Assembly: GCF_003063335.1 (NCBI RefSeq)
Contig: NZ_NERX01000003.1
Location: forward strand, 124,001 to 188,000
DNA: 64,000 nucleotides
Source: Limnohabitans sp. MMS-10A-192
Lineage (GTDB): Bacteria > Pseudomonadota > Gammaproteobacteria > Burkholderiales > Burkholderiaceae_C
Direction: 5' to 3'
Part shown: piece by piece, positions 10,626 through 18,595 of the stretch
Position numbering within the stretch: position 1 is the stretch's first letter
Layout of the letters: each line of letters begins with the position of its first letter
Made by a program: the position numbers and the translations under genes
The notes under the pieces: model-generated
What the model saw: only the letters and a program-made list of their open reading frames with translations
Told to the model about the DNA's origin: nothing
The model's database searches: none

Positions 10626-11462
10626 ATGCCCTTCGAACTGTTGACATGGTTGCCGATCGGCCTGCTAGGGCTGGCCGTCGGCAGCTTCTTGAACGTGGTG
10701 ATCCACCGCCTGCCCCGCATGCTGCAAGCCCAATGGGCCGCTGAAGCACTGGCGCACGAAAGCCAGCCAGAAACCGAAGACCAACGCCCAAGCTACAACC
10801 TGTCTTGGCCAGGCTCTCACTGCCCCCATTGCCACACCGCCTTGCGCTGGTCAGACAACATCCCCGTCCTCAGCTACCTGTGGCTGCGCGGGCACTGCAG
10901 GCAGTGTCGAGGCGTCATCAGTTGGCGCTACCCCGCCATCGAGTTGTTGACCTGCGCCCTGTTCCTCTGGAGTGTGACCACGCATGGGGTGGGCGCCAGT
11001 GCCTTGGCGTGGGCTGGCTTTGCTTCGGCCTTGGTGGCTTTGGCGGCCATTGATGCCGACACCCACTTGCTGCCCGATGCCATCACACAACCCTTGGTGT
11101 GGGCCGGCTTGCTGGCCGCCAGCGGGCACCTCAGCGGACAGACCTTGAGCGATGCGTTGTGGGGCGCGGTCGCAGGCTATCTGTTTTTATGGACGGTGTA
11201 CTGGCTGTTCAAACTGCTGACCGGCAAGGAGGGCATGGGCCAGGGCGACTTCAAACTGCTGGCCGCCCTGGGTGCCTGGCTGGGCTGGCCTGCGCTGGTC
11301 TCACTGGTGCTGATCGCCTCGCTCACGGGACTGGCAGGGGGACTGGTCTTGCGTGCACGTCATCGGCTGAGCGAAGACGGCTATATTCCGTTTGGACCTT
11401 TTTTGGCTTTGGCCGGTTTGTGGGTCATGGCTTGGGGCCCCTTGCCTGGCTTGCACCTTTAA
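10626..11462 (+). CDS. pilD: Prepilin peptidase / N-methyltransferase PilD
   Basis: A 278-residue A24 aspartic membrane protease that cleaves and N-methylates type IV prepilins. The cytoplasmic domain has two paired cysteine motifs (CPHC and CRQC) typical of the bifunctional form. The two catalytic aspartates are in AAIDADTHLLPD and in the GxGD-type motif GQGDFKLLAALG. Several hydrophobic helices span the rest. ATG 10626 lies one base after the pilC stop. A longer upstream frame overlaps pilC and is not supported. coaE follows after 3 bp. Confidence 0.96.
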   Translation: MPFELLTWLPIGLLGLAVGSFLNVVIHRLPRMLQAQWAAEALAHESQPETEDQRPSYNLSWPGSHCPHCHTALRWSDNIPVLSYLWLRGHCRQCRGVISWRYPAIELLTCALFLWSVTTHGVGASALAWAGFASALVALAAIDADTHLLPDAITQPLVWAGLLAASGHLSGQTLSDALWGAVAGYLFLWTVYWLFKLLTGKEGMGQGDFKLLAALGAWLGWPALVSLVLIASLTGLAGGLVLRARHRLSEDGYIPFGPFLALAGLWVMAWGPLPGLHL

Positions 11463-11465
11463 AAC

Positions 11466-12083
11466 ATGAACTCAAAACGCATTTGGCGCCTCGGCCTGAC
11501 CGGTGGCATCGGCAGTGGCAAAAGCACCGTGGCGGGCATGCTGGCGGCACGAGGTGCGGCCGTGATCGATGCGGACGCGATCTCTCGCAGCGTCACAGCA
11601 CCCGGCGGACAGGCCATCGCGGCGATTGCCGCAACCTTTGGCGCCCACATGGTGGGGGCCGATGGTGCCATGGACCGGCAAGCGATGCGCGAGCGCATCT
11701 TCCAAGACCATGCGGCCAAACGTCAGCTTGAAGCCATCATTCACCCCTTGGTCAGCCAAATCACTGCCGAGCGGACCCAAAACGCTTTGGACCAAGGCCA
11801 CCGCTGCCTGGTGTTTGACGTGCCACTGCTGGTGGAATCGGGCGAACGCTGGCGCCGCCAAGTCGACCGGGTGATGGTGGTCGACTGCGATGTCTCAACC
11901 CAGCAGCAACGCGTCATGGCACGCAACGGACTGCCCGCGCAAGAAATCGACCGGATCATCGCCCAACAAGCGAGTCGGGCGCAGCGTCTGAGCTGCGCCG
12001 ACATCGTGATCGTGAACCAAAGCATGAACTTGCTCGAATTAGAGGCGCAAATCTCTCAAGTGGCCGCTGACTTCGGGCTATGA
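11466..12083 (+). CDS. coaE: Dephospho-CoA kinase
   Basis: A 205-residue P-loop kinase for the last step of coenzyme A synthesis. It starts with WRLGLTGGIGSGKST, whose GGIGSGKS is the Walker A. DADAISR and the lid and base-binding region with HPLV and VDC/VPLLVE motifs follow. Length is normal for the family. It is embedded in the pilD-coaE-zapD-yacG order widespread in gamma- and betaproteobacteria. Confidence 0.96.
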   Translation: MNSKRIWRLGLTGGIGSGKSTVAGMLAARGAAVIDADAISRSVTAPGGQAIAAIAATFGAHMVGADGAMDRQAMRERIFQDHAAKRQLEAIIHPLVSQITAERTQNALDQGHRCLVFDVPLLVESGERWRRQVDRVMVVDCDVSTQQQRVMARNGLPAQEIDRIIAQQASRAQRLSCADIVIVNQSMNLLELEAQISQVAADFGL

Positions 12084-12105
12084 TTGCGGCACTGGAAAAT
12101 GCCGC

Positions 12106-12861
12106 GTGATACTGTACGAATACCCCTTCAACGAACGCATCCGCACCTATTTGCGCTTGCAGCAATTGTTCAACCGCTTTGGCCAATTGATGGCCCGCAG
12201 CGAAGCGGTTGACCACCACTTCGCACTGACCACCTTGTTCGAGATCATCGAGGTGGCTTCGCGCTCCGAACTCAAATCGGACGTACTCAAAGACCTCGAA
12301 CGTCAAAAACAGCTCTACAACGGGTACCGCGGCAATCCCGCCATTTCTGAACAAGCACTGGACGGACTGATCGCCCAGCTTGACGAGCACTTTGAAGCGC
12401 TCAACGAAGTCAGCGGCAAAATCGGCATGGGCCTGAGCGACAACGATTTCCTGATGTCTCTGCGCAGCCGTGTCGTTATCCCTGGCGGCACTTGCGAATT
12501 TGACCTGCCCGCCTACCACGCCTGGCAACACCACGACGCCCAAAGCCGCATCGCCGACCTCGGACAATGGAGTGCGCCTTTTGCACCGCTGGCCCAAACG
12601 ATACAGCTGCTGCTCAAAATGCTGCGCGAATCCGGCACCAGTCAAAAAGTCATGGCCACCGCCGGTCAGTTGCAGCAAAACCTGCCCCAAGGCCGCACCT
12701 TCCAGTTGCTGCGCCTGAAAATCGATCCGACGCTGAACATCACCCCCGAGATCAGCTGCAACCGCTTGCTGGTCGTGATTCGGATGATGCAGCAGCAAAG
12801 CGATGGCCGGCTGGTCGCCAGCGCCGACGATGTGCCCTTCGAGATGTCTTTGTGCGCATGA
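12106..12861 (+). CDS. zapD: Cell division protein ZapD
   Basis: A 251-residue protein beginning with the family-typical ILYEYPFNERIRTYLRLQQLF. ZapD (YacF) binds the FtsZ C-terminal tail and bundles FtsZ filaments. It is all-helical at the N-terminus with a beta domain later, and has no membrane segment. The start codon is GTG at 12106, chosen because the family begins exactly there. The stop overlaps the yacG start by 4 bp (ATGA). Confidence 0.95.
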   Translation: MILYEYPFNERIRTYLRLQQLFNRFGQLMARSEAVDHHFALTTLFEIIEVASRSELKSDVLKDLERQKQLYNGYRGNPAISEQALDGLIAQLDEHFEALNEVSGKIGMGLSDNDFLMSLRSRVVIPGGTCEFDLPAYHAWQHHDAQSRIADLGQWSAPFAPLAQTIQLLLKMLRESGTSQKVMATAGQLQQNLPQGRTFQLLRLKIDPTLNITPEISCNRLLVVIRMMQQQSDGRLVASADDVPFEMSLCA

Positions 12862-13073
12862 GCGACTCGAACCAGCCCGAACCCATTCAAGCCCGTCAAG
12901 TCCGCTGCCCCGGCTGTGCGGGCCTGAGCCTTTACAGCAGCACCAACCCCTACCGCCCGTTTTGCAGCGCCCGCTGCAAAGGCGTGGACTTGGGCGCTTG
13001 GGCCAGTGAAGAATTTCGTGTGCCCGAAGACGCGCCGCCAGACGAGGACTTTGGAGATCCCCGGCTCCAATAA
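12858..13073 (+). CDS. yacG: DNA gyrase inhibitor YacG, zinc protein
   Basis: A 71-residue protein with the four zinc-ligand cysteines in CPGC and CSARC, and the family segments RPFCSARCKGVDLG and WASEEFRVP. YacG binds GyrB and inhibits gyrase in E. coli. It overlaps zapD by 4 bp, showing translational coupling. The operon ends at the hairpin 46 bp downstream. Confidence 0.95.
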   Translation: MSDSNQPEPIQARQVRCPGCAGLSLYSSTNPYRPFCSARCKGVDLGAWASEEFRVPEDAPPDEDFGDPRLQ

Positions 13074-13118
13074 GCCAGGCACTAACTTCAGACCTCAGCT
13101 TGACTGAAGGCCCCATGC

Positions 13119-13144
13119 AAAAAGCCCGCTTACGCGGGCTTTTT
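13119..13144. terminator. Bidirectional terminator between yacG and cytochrome c4 gene
   Basis: AAAAAGCCCGC, a TTAC loop and GCGGGCTTTTT form a perfect stem flanked by A and T runs. It lies between the convergent yacG and cytochrome genes and can serve both. Confidence 0.85.
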
Positions 13145-13164
13145 GCTGTCTGCCAACCCGAGGG

Positions 13165-13824
13165 TCAGCGGAATTTGGATTGAGGAACTGTCTTCAAGTC
13201 GCCATCCAATGAACCCACATAAGCCGACAGGGCCTTGAGTTCGGCGTTGGAGAATTGCTTGGCAATACCGCCCATCACGCCGTTGCTGCGGCCCCAGGTG
13301 GCTTGGTTTTCGACTTTGTAGGACTTGAGCGCCACAAACAGGAAATCTTTGTGCTGGCCAGCGATCTTGGGGTAGCTGGGGTCCACAGGCTTGGAGAAGT
13401 TGTCACCATGGCAAGACACGCAGGCGCCTTTTTGCAACAAGGCCGCGACTTTGGCGTCAGGCGCCGCTGCAGCTTTGGCCACAGCGTCGGTCTTGCCGTG
13501 CTGCTCGTAATAGGCCGACACATCGGCGATGTCCTGATCGCTCAGGCTGTCGGCAATGCCGCGCATGGTGGGGTGCTTGCGCTCGCCTTTTTTGTAGGCA
13601 TTGAGAGCGGCAGCGATGTATTTGGCGTTCTGGCCAGAAATCATCGGCACGCGATAGACCTCTGGAAAGCTGGCCTGGTAGCCTTTGATACCGTGGCAGC
13701 CGATGCACATGGCGATCTTTTGCTCAGCGGCTTTGGCATCGCCCTTCACTTCTTGAGCTTGGGCGGAGATGGCGGTCACAGAGGCGACAGCCAGGGCAAA
13801 CATCGAGGACAACAGCTTGTTCAT
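13165..13824 (-). CDS. Dihaem cytochrome c4-type, periplasmic
   Basis: A 219-residue exported cytochrome with a signal peptide ending at AQA (about residue 23) and two haem c sites, C40-x-x-C43-H44 and C135-x-x-C138-H139. Each half carries a distal PxxxGQ-type segment (PMISGQNAKY, YPKIAGQHKDF). This two-domain layout is that of cytochrome c4, an electron carrier to terminal oxidases in the periplasm. ATG 13824 is followed directly by a normal signal sequence, so the longer upstream frame is rejected. A perfect FNR-type palindrome lies 23-36 bp upstream of the start and probably overlaps its promoter. Confidence 0.92.
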   Translation of the reverse strand: MNKLLSSMFALAVASVTAISAQAQEVKGDAKAAEQKIAMCIGCHGIKGYQASFPEVYRVPMISGQNAKYIAAALNAYKKGERKHPTMRGIADSLSDQDIADVSAYYEQHGKTDAVAKAAAAPDAKVAALLQKGACVSCHGDNFSKPVDPSYPKIAGQHKDFLFVALKSYKVENQATWGRSNGVMGGIAKQFSNAELKALSAYVGSLDGDLKTVPQSKFR

Positions 13825-13846
13825 TTTGCTTAGACAATCCAAATGA

Positions 13847-13860
13847 TTGATAAAAATCAA
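13847..13860. promoter_or_regulatory. FNR/Anr-type binding site
   Basis: The 14-bp sequence TTGATAAAAATCAA matches the FNR consensus TTGAT-N4-ATCAA at every position. It lies between divergent genes. Its centre is 29.5 bp upstream of the cytochrome c4 ATG and about 76 bp upstream of the moxR ATG. The position relative to the cytochrome start suits repression. A candidate -10 CATAAT at 13886-13891 would place the box near -44 of a moxR promoter, close to the activating position. The direction of control is inferred. Confidence 0.6.
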
Positions 13861-13929
13861 ATGCGGATTATATCGGGCTGGCCCTCATAATCCTGACAAG
13901 TTTTTTCCTGTAGCCCACGAGACCCCATC

Positions 13930-14772
13930 ATGAAATTTCAAGGTACCGAAAATTACGTCGCCACCCAGGACCTGATGCTGGCCGTCAACGCCGCCATCAC
14001 CCTCAAGCGCCCGTTGTTGGTCAAGGGTGAGCCCGGCACCGGCAAAACCATGCTGGCCGAGGAGGTTTCGCAGGCCCTGAACCTGCCGCTGCTGCAGTGG
14101 CACATCAAATCGACCACCAAAGCCCAGCAGGGCCTGTACGAATACGACGCCGTGAGCCGCCTGCGTGACAGCCAGCTGGGCGACGAAAAAGTCAAGGACA
14201 TCGAGAACTACATCGTCAAGGGCGTGCTCTGGCAAGCGTTCACCTCGGAAACACCGGTCGCCATCCTGATCGACGAGATCGACAAGGCCGACATCGAATT
14301 CCCGAACGACTTGCTGCGCGAGATCGACCGCATGGAGTTTTATTGCTACGAGACGCGCCAGCTGATCAAGGCCAAGACCCGCCCACTGGTGTTCATCACG
14401 TCGAACAACGAAAAAGAACTGCCCGACGCCTTCTTGCGCCGCTGCTTTTTCCACTACATCAAGTTCCCCGAAGCGGACACCATGAAGCAGATCGTGGATG
14501 TGCACTTTCCCACGCTCAAAAAAGACCTGCTGGCCCTGGCGCTCAAGACCTTTTACGACGTGCGCAACTTGCCCGGCTTGAAGAAAAAGCCCTCCACCAG
14601 CGAATTGCTCGATTGGCTGAAGCTCTTGGTGGCCGAAGACATCCCGCTCGAAGCCCTGCAAAGCGCTGACCAGAAAGTGTCGGTGCCGCCGCTGGTGGGC
14701 GCGCTGCTCAAGAACGAGCAAGACGTGACCTTGTTTGAAAAACTGGTCTTCATGAACCAGCGCAACCGCTGA
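13930..14772 (+). CDS. MoxR-family AAA+ ATPase
   Basis: A 280-residue AAA+ ATPase with Walker A GEPGTGKT near residue 35, Walker B AILIDEIDKAD, sensor 1 VFITSNNEKELPDAFLRRC, and an arginine finger in that segment. It belongs to the MoxR group, whose members act with von Willebrand factor A proteins as chaperones for metal-cofactor insertion or complex assembly. A VWA partner gene lies three genes downstream (15633-16817), as in CoxD/CoxE-type pairs. It heads a chain of genes that overlap or nearly touch through tamB. No substrate can be named from this window. Confidence 0.88.
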   Translation: MKFQGTENYVATQDLMLAVNAAITLKRPLLVKGEPGTGKTMLAEEVSQALNLPLLQWHIKSTTKAQQGLYEYDAVSRLRDSQLGDEKVKDIENYIVKGVLWQAFTSETPVAILIDEIDKADIEFPNDLLREIDRMEFYCYETRQLIKAKTRPLVFITSNNEKELPDAFLRRCFFHYIKFPEADTMKQIVDVHFPTLKKDLLALALKTFYDVRNLPGLKKKPSTSELLDWLKLLVAEDIPLEALQSADQKVSVPPLVGALLKNEQDVTLFEKLVFMNQRNR

Positions 14773-14782
14773 AAGACAGGCC

Positions 14783-15013
14783 ATGTCAGCACAAAAATTG
14801 CTCATGGAAGGTCTGTCCGACGCTGTCGGTTTTGTCGGCGGCGCGATGGCCGGTTACTGGATCGGCAAACTGTTGGACTGGGACATCTTCAGCGCTGGTT
14901 ACAACAACGCCAGCATCGGCGCCATCCTGCTGGTCGGTCTGGGCGGTGGCGGCGGTCTGCACCTGGCGCGCTTTTGGCGGGCCAAGCAAAAGAAAAACGA
15001 CACCCCGTCATGA
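14783..15013 (+). CDS. Small membrane protein of unknown function
   Basis: A 76-residue protein with two likely membrane helices (DAVGFVGGAMAGYWIGKLL and IGAILLVGLGGGGGLHLARF) and a basic, polar tail. No known family was recognised with certainty. It begins 10 bp after the moxR-like gene and overlaps the GNAT gene by 4 bp, so it is translated as part of the same operon. It may be a membrane anchor for the MoxR/VWA pair, but this is only a guess from context. Confidence 0.7.
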   Translation: MSAQKLLMEGLSDAVGFVGGAMAGYWIGKLLDWDIFSAGYNNASIGAILLVGLGGGGGLHLARFWRAKQKKNDTPS

Positions 15014-15639
15014 ACGTCTTTGCGCCACCCGTCACCTTGACTGGCCAATGCGTGCGCCTGGAGCCCTTGACGGCCGCGCACCATGACGGACTGGTGACAG
15101 CGGTGCGCGACGGCCAACTCTGGCAGCTCTGGTACACGGCTATTCCCACGCCCGAAGGCATGGCGACTGAGATCCAGCGGCGCCTGAACCTGCAGGCCCA
15201 AGGCAGCATGTGCCCGTTTGCGGTGATCGACCTGCGCACTGGCCAGGCCGTGGGCATGAGCACTTACATGAACATCGACGCGGCCAACCGCCGCGTGGAA
15301 ATCGGCTCCACCTGGTACCGCCAGAGCGTGCAGCGCAGCGCACTCAACACCGAGGCCAAACGCCTTTTACTGGCCCACGCGTTTGAGCAGCTGAACTGCA
15401 TTGCGGTGGAGTTTCGCACCCATTTTTTCAACCAGCAAAGCCGCCGCGCCATTGAGCGCCTGGGCGCCAAGCTCGACGGCGTGCTGCGCAGCCACCAAAT
15501 CAACCCGCACCCTTTGTCTGCCGGCACACTGCGCGATACCTGTGTGTACAGCATCATCGCCAGCGAGTGGCCCACCGTCAAAACGCATCTGGGCCATTTA
15601 TTGAGCCGCACCAGCATCAAGGACACACAGCCATGCTGA
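15010..15639 (+). CDS. GNAT-family N-acetyltransferase (RimJ/RimL-like)
   Basis: A 209-residue GNAT protein of the group that acetylates N-terminal or small-molecule amines. It begins with the substrate region VRLEPLTAAHHDGL. The core shows AVGMSTYMNID, WYRQSVQRSALNTEAKRLLLAHAFEQ (acetyl-CoA pyrophosphate loop region) and HFFNQQSRRAIERLGAKLDGVLR. That last segment is typical of RimJ/RimL relatives. The ATG overlaps the preceding stop by 4 bp, and its stop overlaps the VWA gene by 7 bp. The substrate is unknown. Confidence 0.88.
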   Translation: MNVFAPPVTLTGQCVRLEPLTAAHHDGLVTAVRDGQLWQLWYTAIPTPEGMATEIQRRLNLQAQGSMCPFAVIDLRTGQAVGMSTYMNIDAANRRVEIGSTWYRQSVQRSALNTEAKRLLLAHAFEQLNCIAVEFRTHFFNQQSRRAIERLGAKLDGVLRSHQINPHPLSAGTLRDTCVYSIIASEWPTVKTHLGHLLSRTSIKDTQPC

Positions 15640-16817
15640 TCGATTTTTTCTACACCCTGCGTGCCGCCAAAGTTCCGGTGTCGGTGCGTGAATTCCTCAC
15701 CTTGCTCGAGGCCCTGCAAGCCAATGTGGTCGGTCCGGCATCGGACGCTTGCAGCATCGATGATTTCTACCACCTGAGCCGCACGGTGCTGGTCAAGGAC
15801 GAAAAGCATTTCGACAAGTTCGACAAAGCCTTTGGCGCCTACTTCAAGGGCGTGGAGATGCTGACCGATTTCACCAAGGAAGTGCCCCTCGACTGGCTGG
15901 AGCAGATTCTGAAAAATGAACTCACGCCCGAGCAAAAAGCCGCCATCGAGAAAATGGGCTGGGACGAGTTGATGGAGACGCTGAAAAAACGCCTCGAAGA
16001 ACAAAAAGAGCGCCACGAAGGCGGCAACAAGTGGATTGGCACCGGCGGCACCTCCCCCTTTGGCAATGGCGGTCACAACCCGCAAGGTATCCGCATTGGT
16101 GGCAAAGGCGGCAACCGCAGTGCCGTCAAGGTCTGGGAGCAGCGCGCCTACAAAGACTACGACGACCAGCAGGAACTGGGCACCCGCAACATCAAGGTGG
16201 CGCTGCGCCGCCTGCGCCGCTTTGCCCGCGAAGGCTCGCACGACGAACTGGACCTGGATGGCACCATCCGCAAGACCGCCGCAAACGCCGGTTACCTGGA
16301 CATCCTGATGCGCCCGGAGCGCCACAACAACGTCAAGGTGCTGCTGCTCATGGACGTGGGCGGCACCATGGACGACCACATTGCGCGGGTGGAAGAAATG
16401 TTCTCGGCCGTCAAGGCCGAGTTCAAACACCTGGACTTTTATTACTTCCACAACTGCGTCTACGACTTCATGTGGAAGAACAACAAGCGCCGATACGCCG
16501 AGAAATTTGCCACTTACGACATCCTGCGCAAGTACAACAAGGACTACAAGCTGATTTTCATTGGCGACGCGACCATGAGCCCCTATGAGATCTTGCAAAA
16601 AGGCGGCAGCGTGGAATACAACAACGAGGAAGCCGGTGCCGAATGGCTGCAGCGCTTGACGCACGCCTTCCCGAAGTTCGCCTGGATCAACCCTGAACCG
16701 CAAGGCGTGTGGCAGTACCGCCAAAGCATCTCCATCATTCAGCAACTGATGAGCCAACGCATGTTCCCTCTTACCCTCAAGGGGCTGGAAGACGCCATGC
16801 GTTTGCTGAGCAAGTGA
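15633..16817 (+). CDS. VWA-domain protein, CoxE-like partner of MoxR ATPase
   Basis: A 394-residue cytoplasmic protein starting MLIDFFYTLRAAKVPVSVREF. The N-terminal half is helical with a charged region (LKKRLEEQKERHEGG) and a Gly-rich stretch. The C-terminal half is a von Willebrand A domain with the degenerate MIDAS motif D-V-G-G-T in LLLMDVGGTMDDHI where DxSxS is canonical. It contains FIGDATMSPYEI, also typical of the family. Such proteins act with MoxR AAA ATPases. It is the fourth gene of the chain and overlaps both neighbours (7 bp and 4 bp). Confidence 0.85.
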   Translation: MLIDFFYTLRAAKVPVSVREFLTLLEALQANVVGPASDACSIDDFYHLSRTVLVKDEKHFDKFDKAFGAYFKGVEMLTDFTKEVPLDWLEQILKNELTPEQKAAIEKMGWDELMETLKKRLEEQKERHEGGNKWIGTGGTSPFGNGGHNPQGIRIGGKGGNRSAVKVWEQRAYKDYDDQQELGTRNIKVALRRLRRFAREGSHDELDLDGTIRKTAANAGYLDILMRPERHNNVKVLLLMDVGGTMDDHIARVEEMFSAVKAEFKHLDFYYFHNCVYDFMWKNNKRRYAEKFATYDILRKYNKDYKLIFIGDATMSPYEILQKGGSVEYNNEEAGAEWLQRLTHAFPKFAWINPEPQGVWQYRQSISIIQQLMSQRMFPLTLKGLEDAMRLLSK

Positions 16818-18595
16818 GTCGGCGCTCTGGCCTCACCGCTTTGTTGCTGGCATGCACGCTGTGGTGCATGCAGGTGACGGCCCATGCGAGCGAACCCCTG
16901 GCGTTCGAGCTGACCATATCGTCCAACCAAAAGGACATCGCGCCCTGGATGTCGCAGCACTTGGCCTTGACACGCTACCAGAGCCTGACGGATTTGGATG
17001 ACCAGGAAATGTCACAACTGATGCGCGATGCCGATGCGCAAGCCCGCGAACTCCTGGCCACGCAAGGCTACTTCAACCCCCAATTGCATTGGCAACTGGA
17101 CGCCGCCGCCTCAGCCAACCACCGGCGCAGCGTGACACTGGACATCGACGTCGGTCCTGTGGCCCGCATCAGCCAAGTCCAGATCGCATGGCAAGGCGAC
17201 ATTGCCCAACGCCATGAAGCTGCAGCGCAGCGTGAGCAAGTGGTCGCCTACTGGGCCTTGCCGTCTGGCCAGGACTTCAGTCAAAGCCAGTGGAGTCAAG
17301 CCAAATCCACGGCGCTGCGTCAAGTTCAATCCGAACGCTACCCGCAAGCGCAGATCAGCCATAGCCTGGCCGATGTGGACGCCACAACCAACCAGGTCCG
17401 TCTGTCGATCACGATCGATTCCGGCCCTCAGGTGACGATCGGACCGCTGCTCATCACCGGCGCTGAGCGCTACAGCACCGAGCTGGTGGAACGCCTGGCG
17501 CATCTGACGCCCGGGGCCGTTTACAAGCAACACGATCTGTTGATGGCCCAGCAGCGCTTGGTGGCCAGCGGTTTTTACGATGCGGTGTTCGTCTCACTCG
17601 ACCCGGAAGGGGCCGTGGACGCTGTCCCGGTCAAGGTGGAACTGAAAGAAACACTGCGGCAAAAATGGGTCATGGGCTTGGGCGTGCGCAGCGACAGCGG
17701 CCCACGCCTGACGGCGGAATACACCCAAAACCGTCTGCCCGGCTTGGGCTGGCGCGGCGTCACGAAGCTCTCAGTGGACAAAATTTTGCAAAGCTGGAGC
17801 CTGGACCTGCTGGCGCCGCCCGATGCCGCCCTGTGGCGCTGGCACGGCGCTGCCCAATTGGATCACCAGCAATTCACAGGCTACGACGTGAACAGCCAGC
17901 GCTGGCGCTTTGGCCGGACCCAGCGTGAAGAGCGAACCGATCGCTCGTACTACGCGCAATACGACGCCTCCAGCAGCACAGGCTCGCTGCTCGGTCAGCG
18001 TGAGTCGGTCAGCGCCAACTACGCCTGGACCTGGCGGCGCTTTGACAGCCTGCCTTTCCCGACCCAGGGCTTGGGTGGCAGCCTCGAGCTGGGCTCGGGC
18101 ACCAGCTTGGGATCGCAGCGTGAGCCCTTCACAAGGTGGCTGGCTCGGGCGCTTTGGCTGCAACCCCTGGGGCGCACATCAGGCCGCCTGGCCGTGCGCG
18201 CTGAAGCGGGCAGCGTGCTCAGTCGTGACACCTCTGGCCTGCCTTCCACCCAGCTGTTTTTGGCCGGTGGTGACAACAGTGTGCGCGGCTACGCCCCGTC
18301 CAGCATCGGTGTGGCGCAAAGCAATGGCGCCATCGCCCCTGGCCGTTACATGGCCACGGGCAGTGTGGAATGGCAACGCCCCATCCGGTGGAACCAGCAA
18401 GCGACCGATTGGGAAAGTGCCGTGTTTGCCGATGCGGGCGCAGTGTCCAATGACATGCACCAACGCCAAGCCGTGGTCGGCTACGGCGTGGGGGCCCGCT
18501 GGCGCAGCCCCATTGGTCCTTTGCGTGTGGATTTGGCTTACGGCCAAGCCGTTCAAAAATTGCGTCTCCATCTGAGCGTGGGTTTCATTTTTTGA
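16814..18595 (+). CDS. tamA: TamA-like outer membrane Omp85 protein
   Basis: A 593-residue outer membrane protein. The GTG start at 16814 overlaps the preceding stop (GTGA) and is followed by a signal peptide ending near AHA. The N-terminal half contains POTRA-type repeats (for example VARISQVQIAWQGD and QVTIGPLLITGAERYSTELVERL). The C-terminal half is a surface-antigen beta-barrel with the Omp85 signature region FLAGGDNSVRGY and the terminal phenylalanine of LSVGFIF. With TamB it forms the translocation and assembly module for outer membrane proteins and lipid transport. tamB starts on the last base of its stop codon. Confidence 0.93.
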   Translation: MSRRSGLTALLLACTLWCMQVTAHASEPLAFELTISSNQKDIAPWMSQHLALTRYQSLTDLDDQEMSQLMRDADAQARELLATQGYFNPQLHWQLDAAASANHRRSVTLDIDVGPVARISQVQIAWQGDIAQRHEAAAQREQVVAYWALPSGQDFSQSQWSQAKSTALRQVQSERYPQAQISHSLADVDATTNQVRLSITIDSGPQVTIGPLLITGAERYSTELVERLAHLTPGAVYKQHDLLMAQQRLVASGFYDAVFVSLDPEGAVDAVPVKVELKETLRQKWVMGLGVRSDSGPRLTAEYTQNRLPGLGWRGVTKLSVDKILQSWSLDLLAPPDAALWRWHGAAQLDHQQFTGYDVNSQRWRFGRTQREERTDRSYYAQYDASSSTGSLLGQRESVSANYAWTWRRFDSLPFPTQGLGGSLELGSGTSLGSQREPFTRWLARALWLQPLGRTSGRLAVRAEAGSVLSRDTSGLPSTQLFLAGGDNSVRGYAPSSIGVAQSNGAIAPGRYMATGSVEWQRPIRWNQQATDWESAVFADAGAVSNDMHQRQAVVGYGVGARWRSPIGPLRVDLAYGQAVQKLRLHLSVGFIF

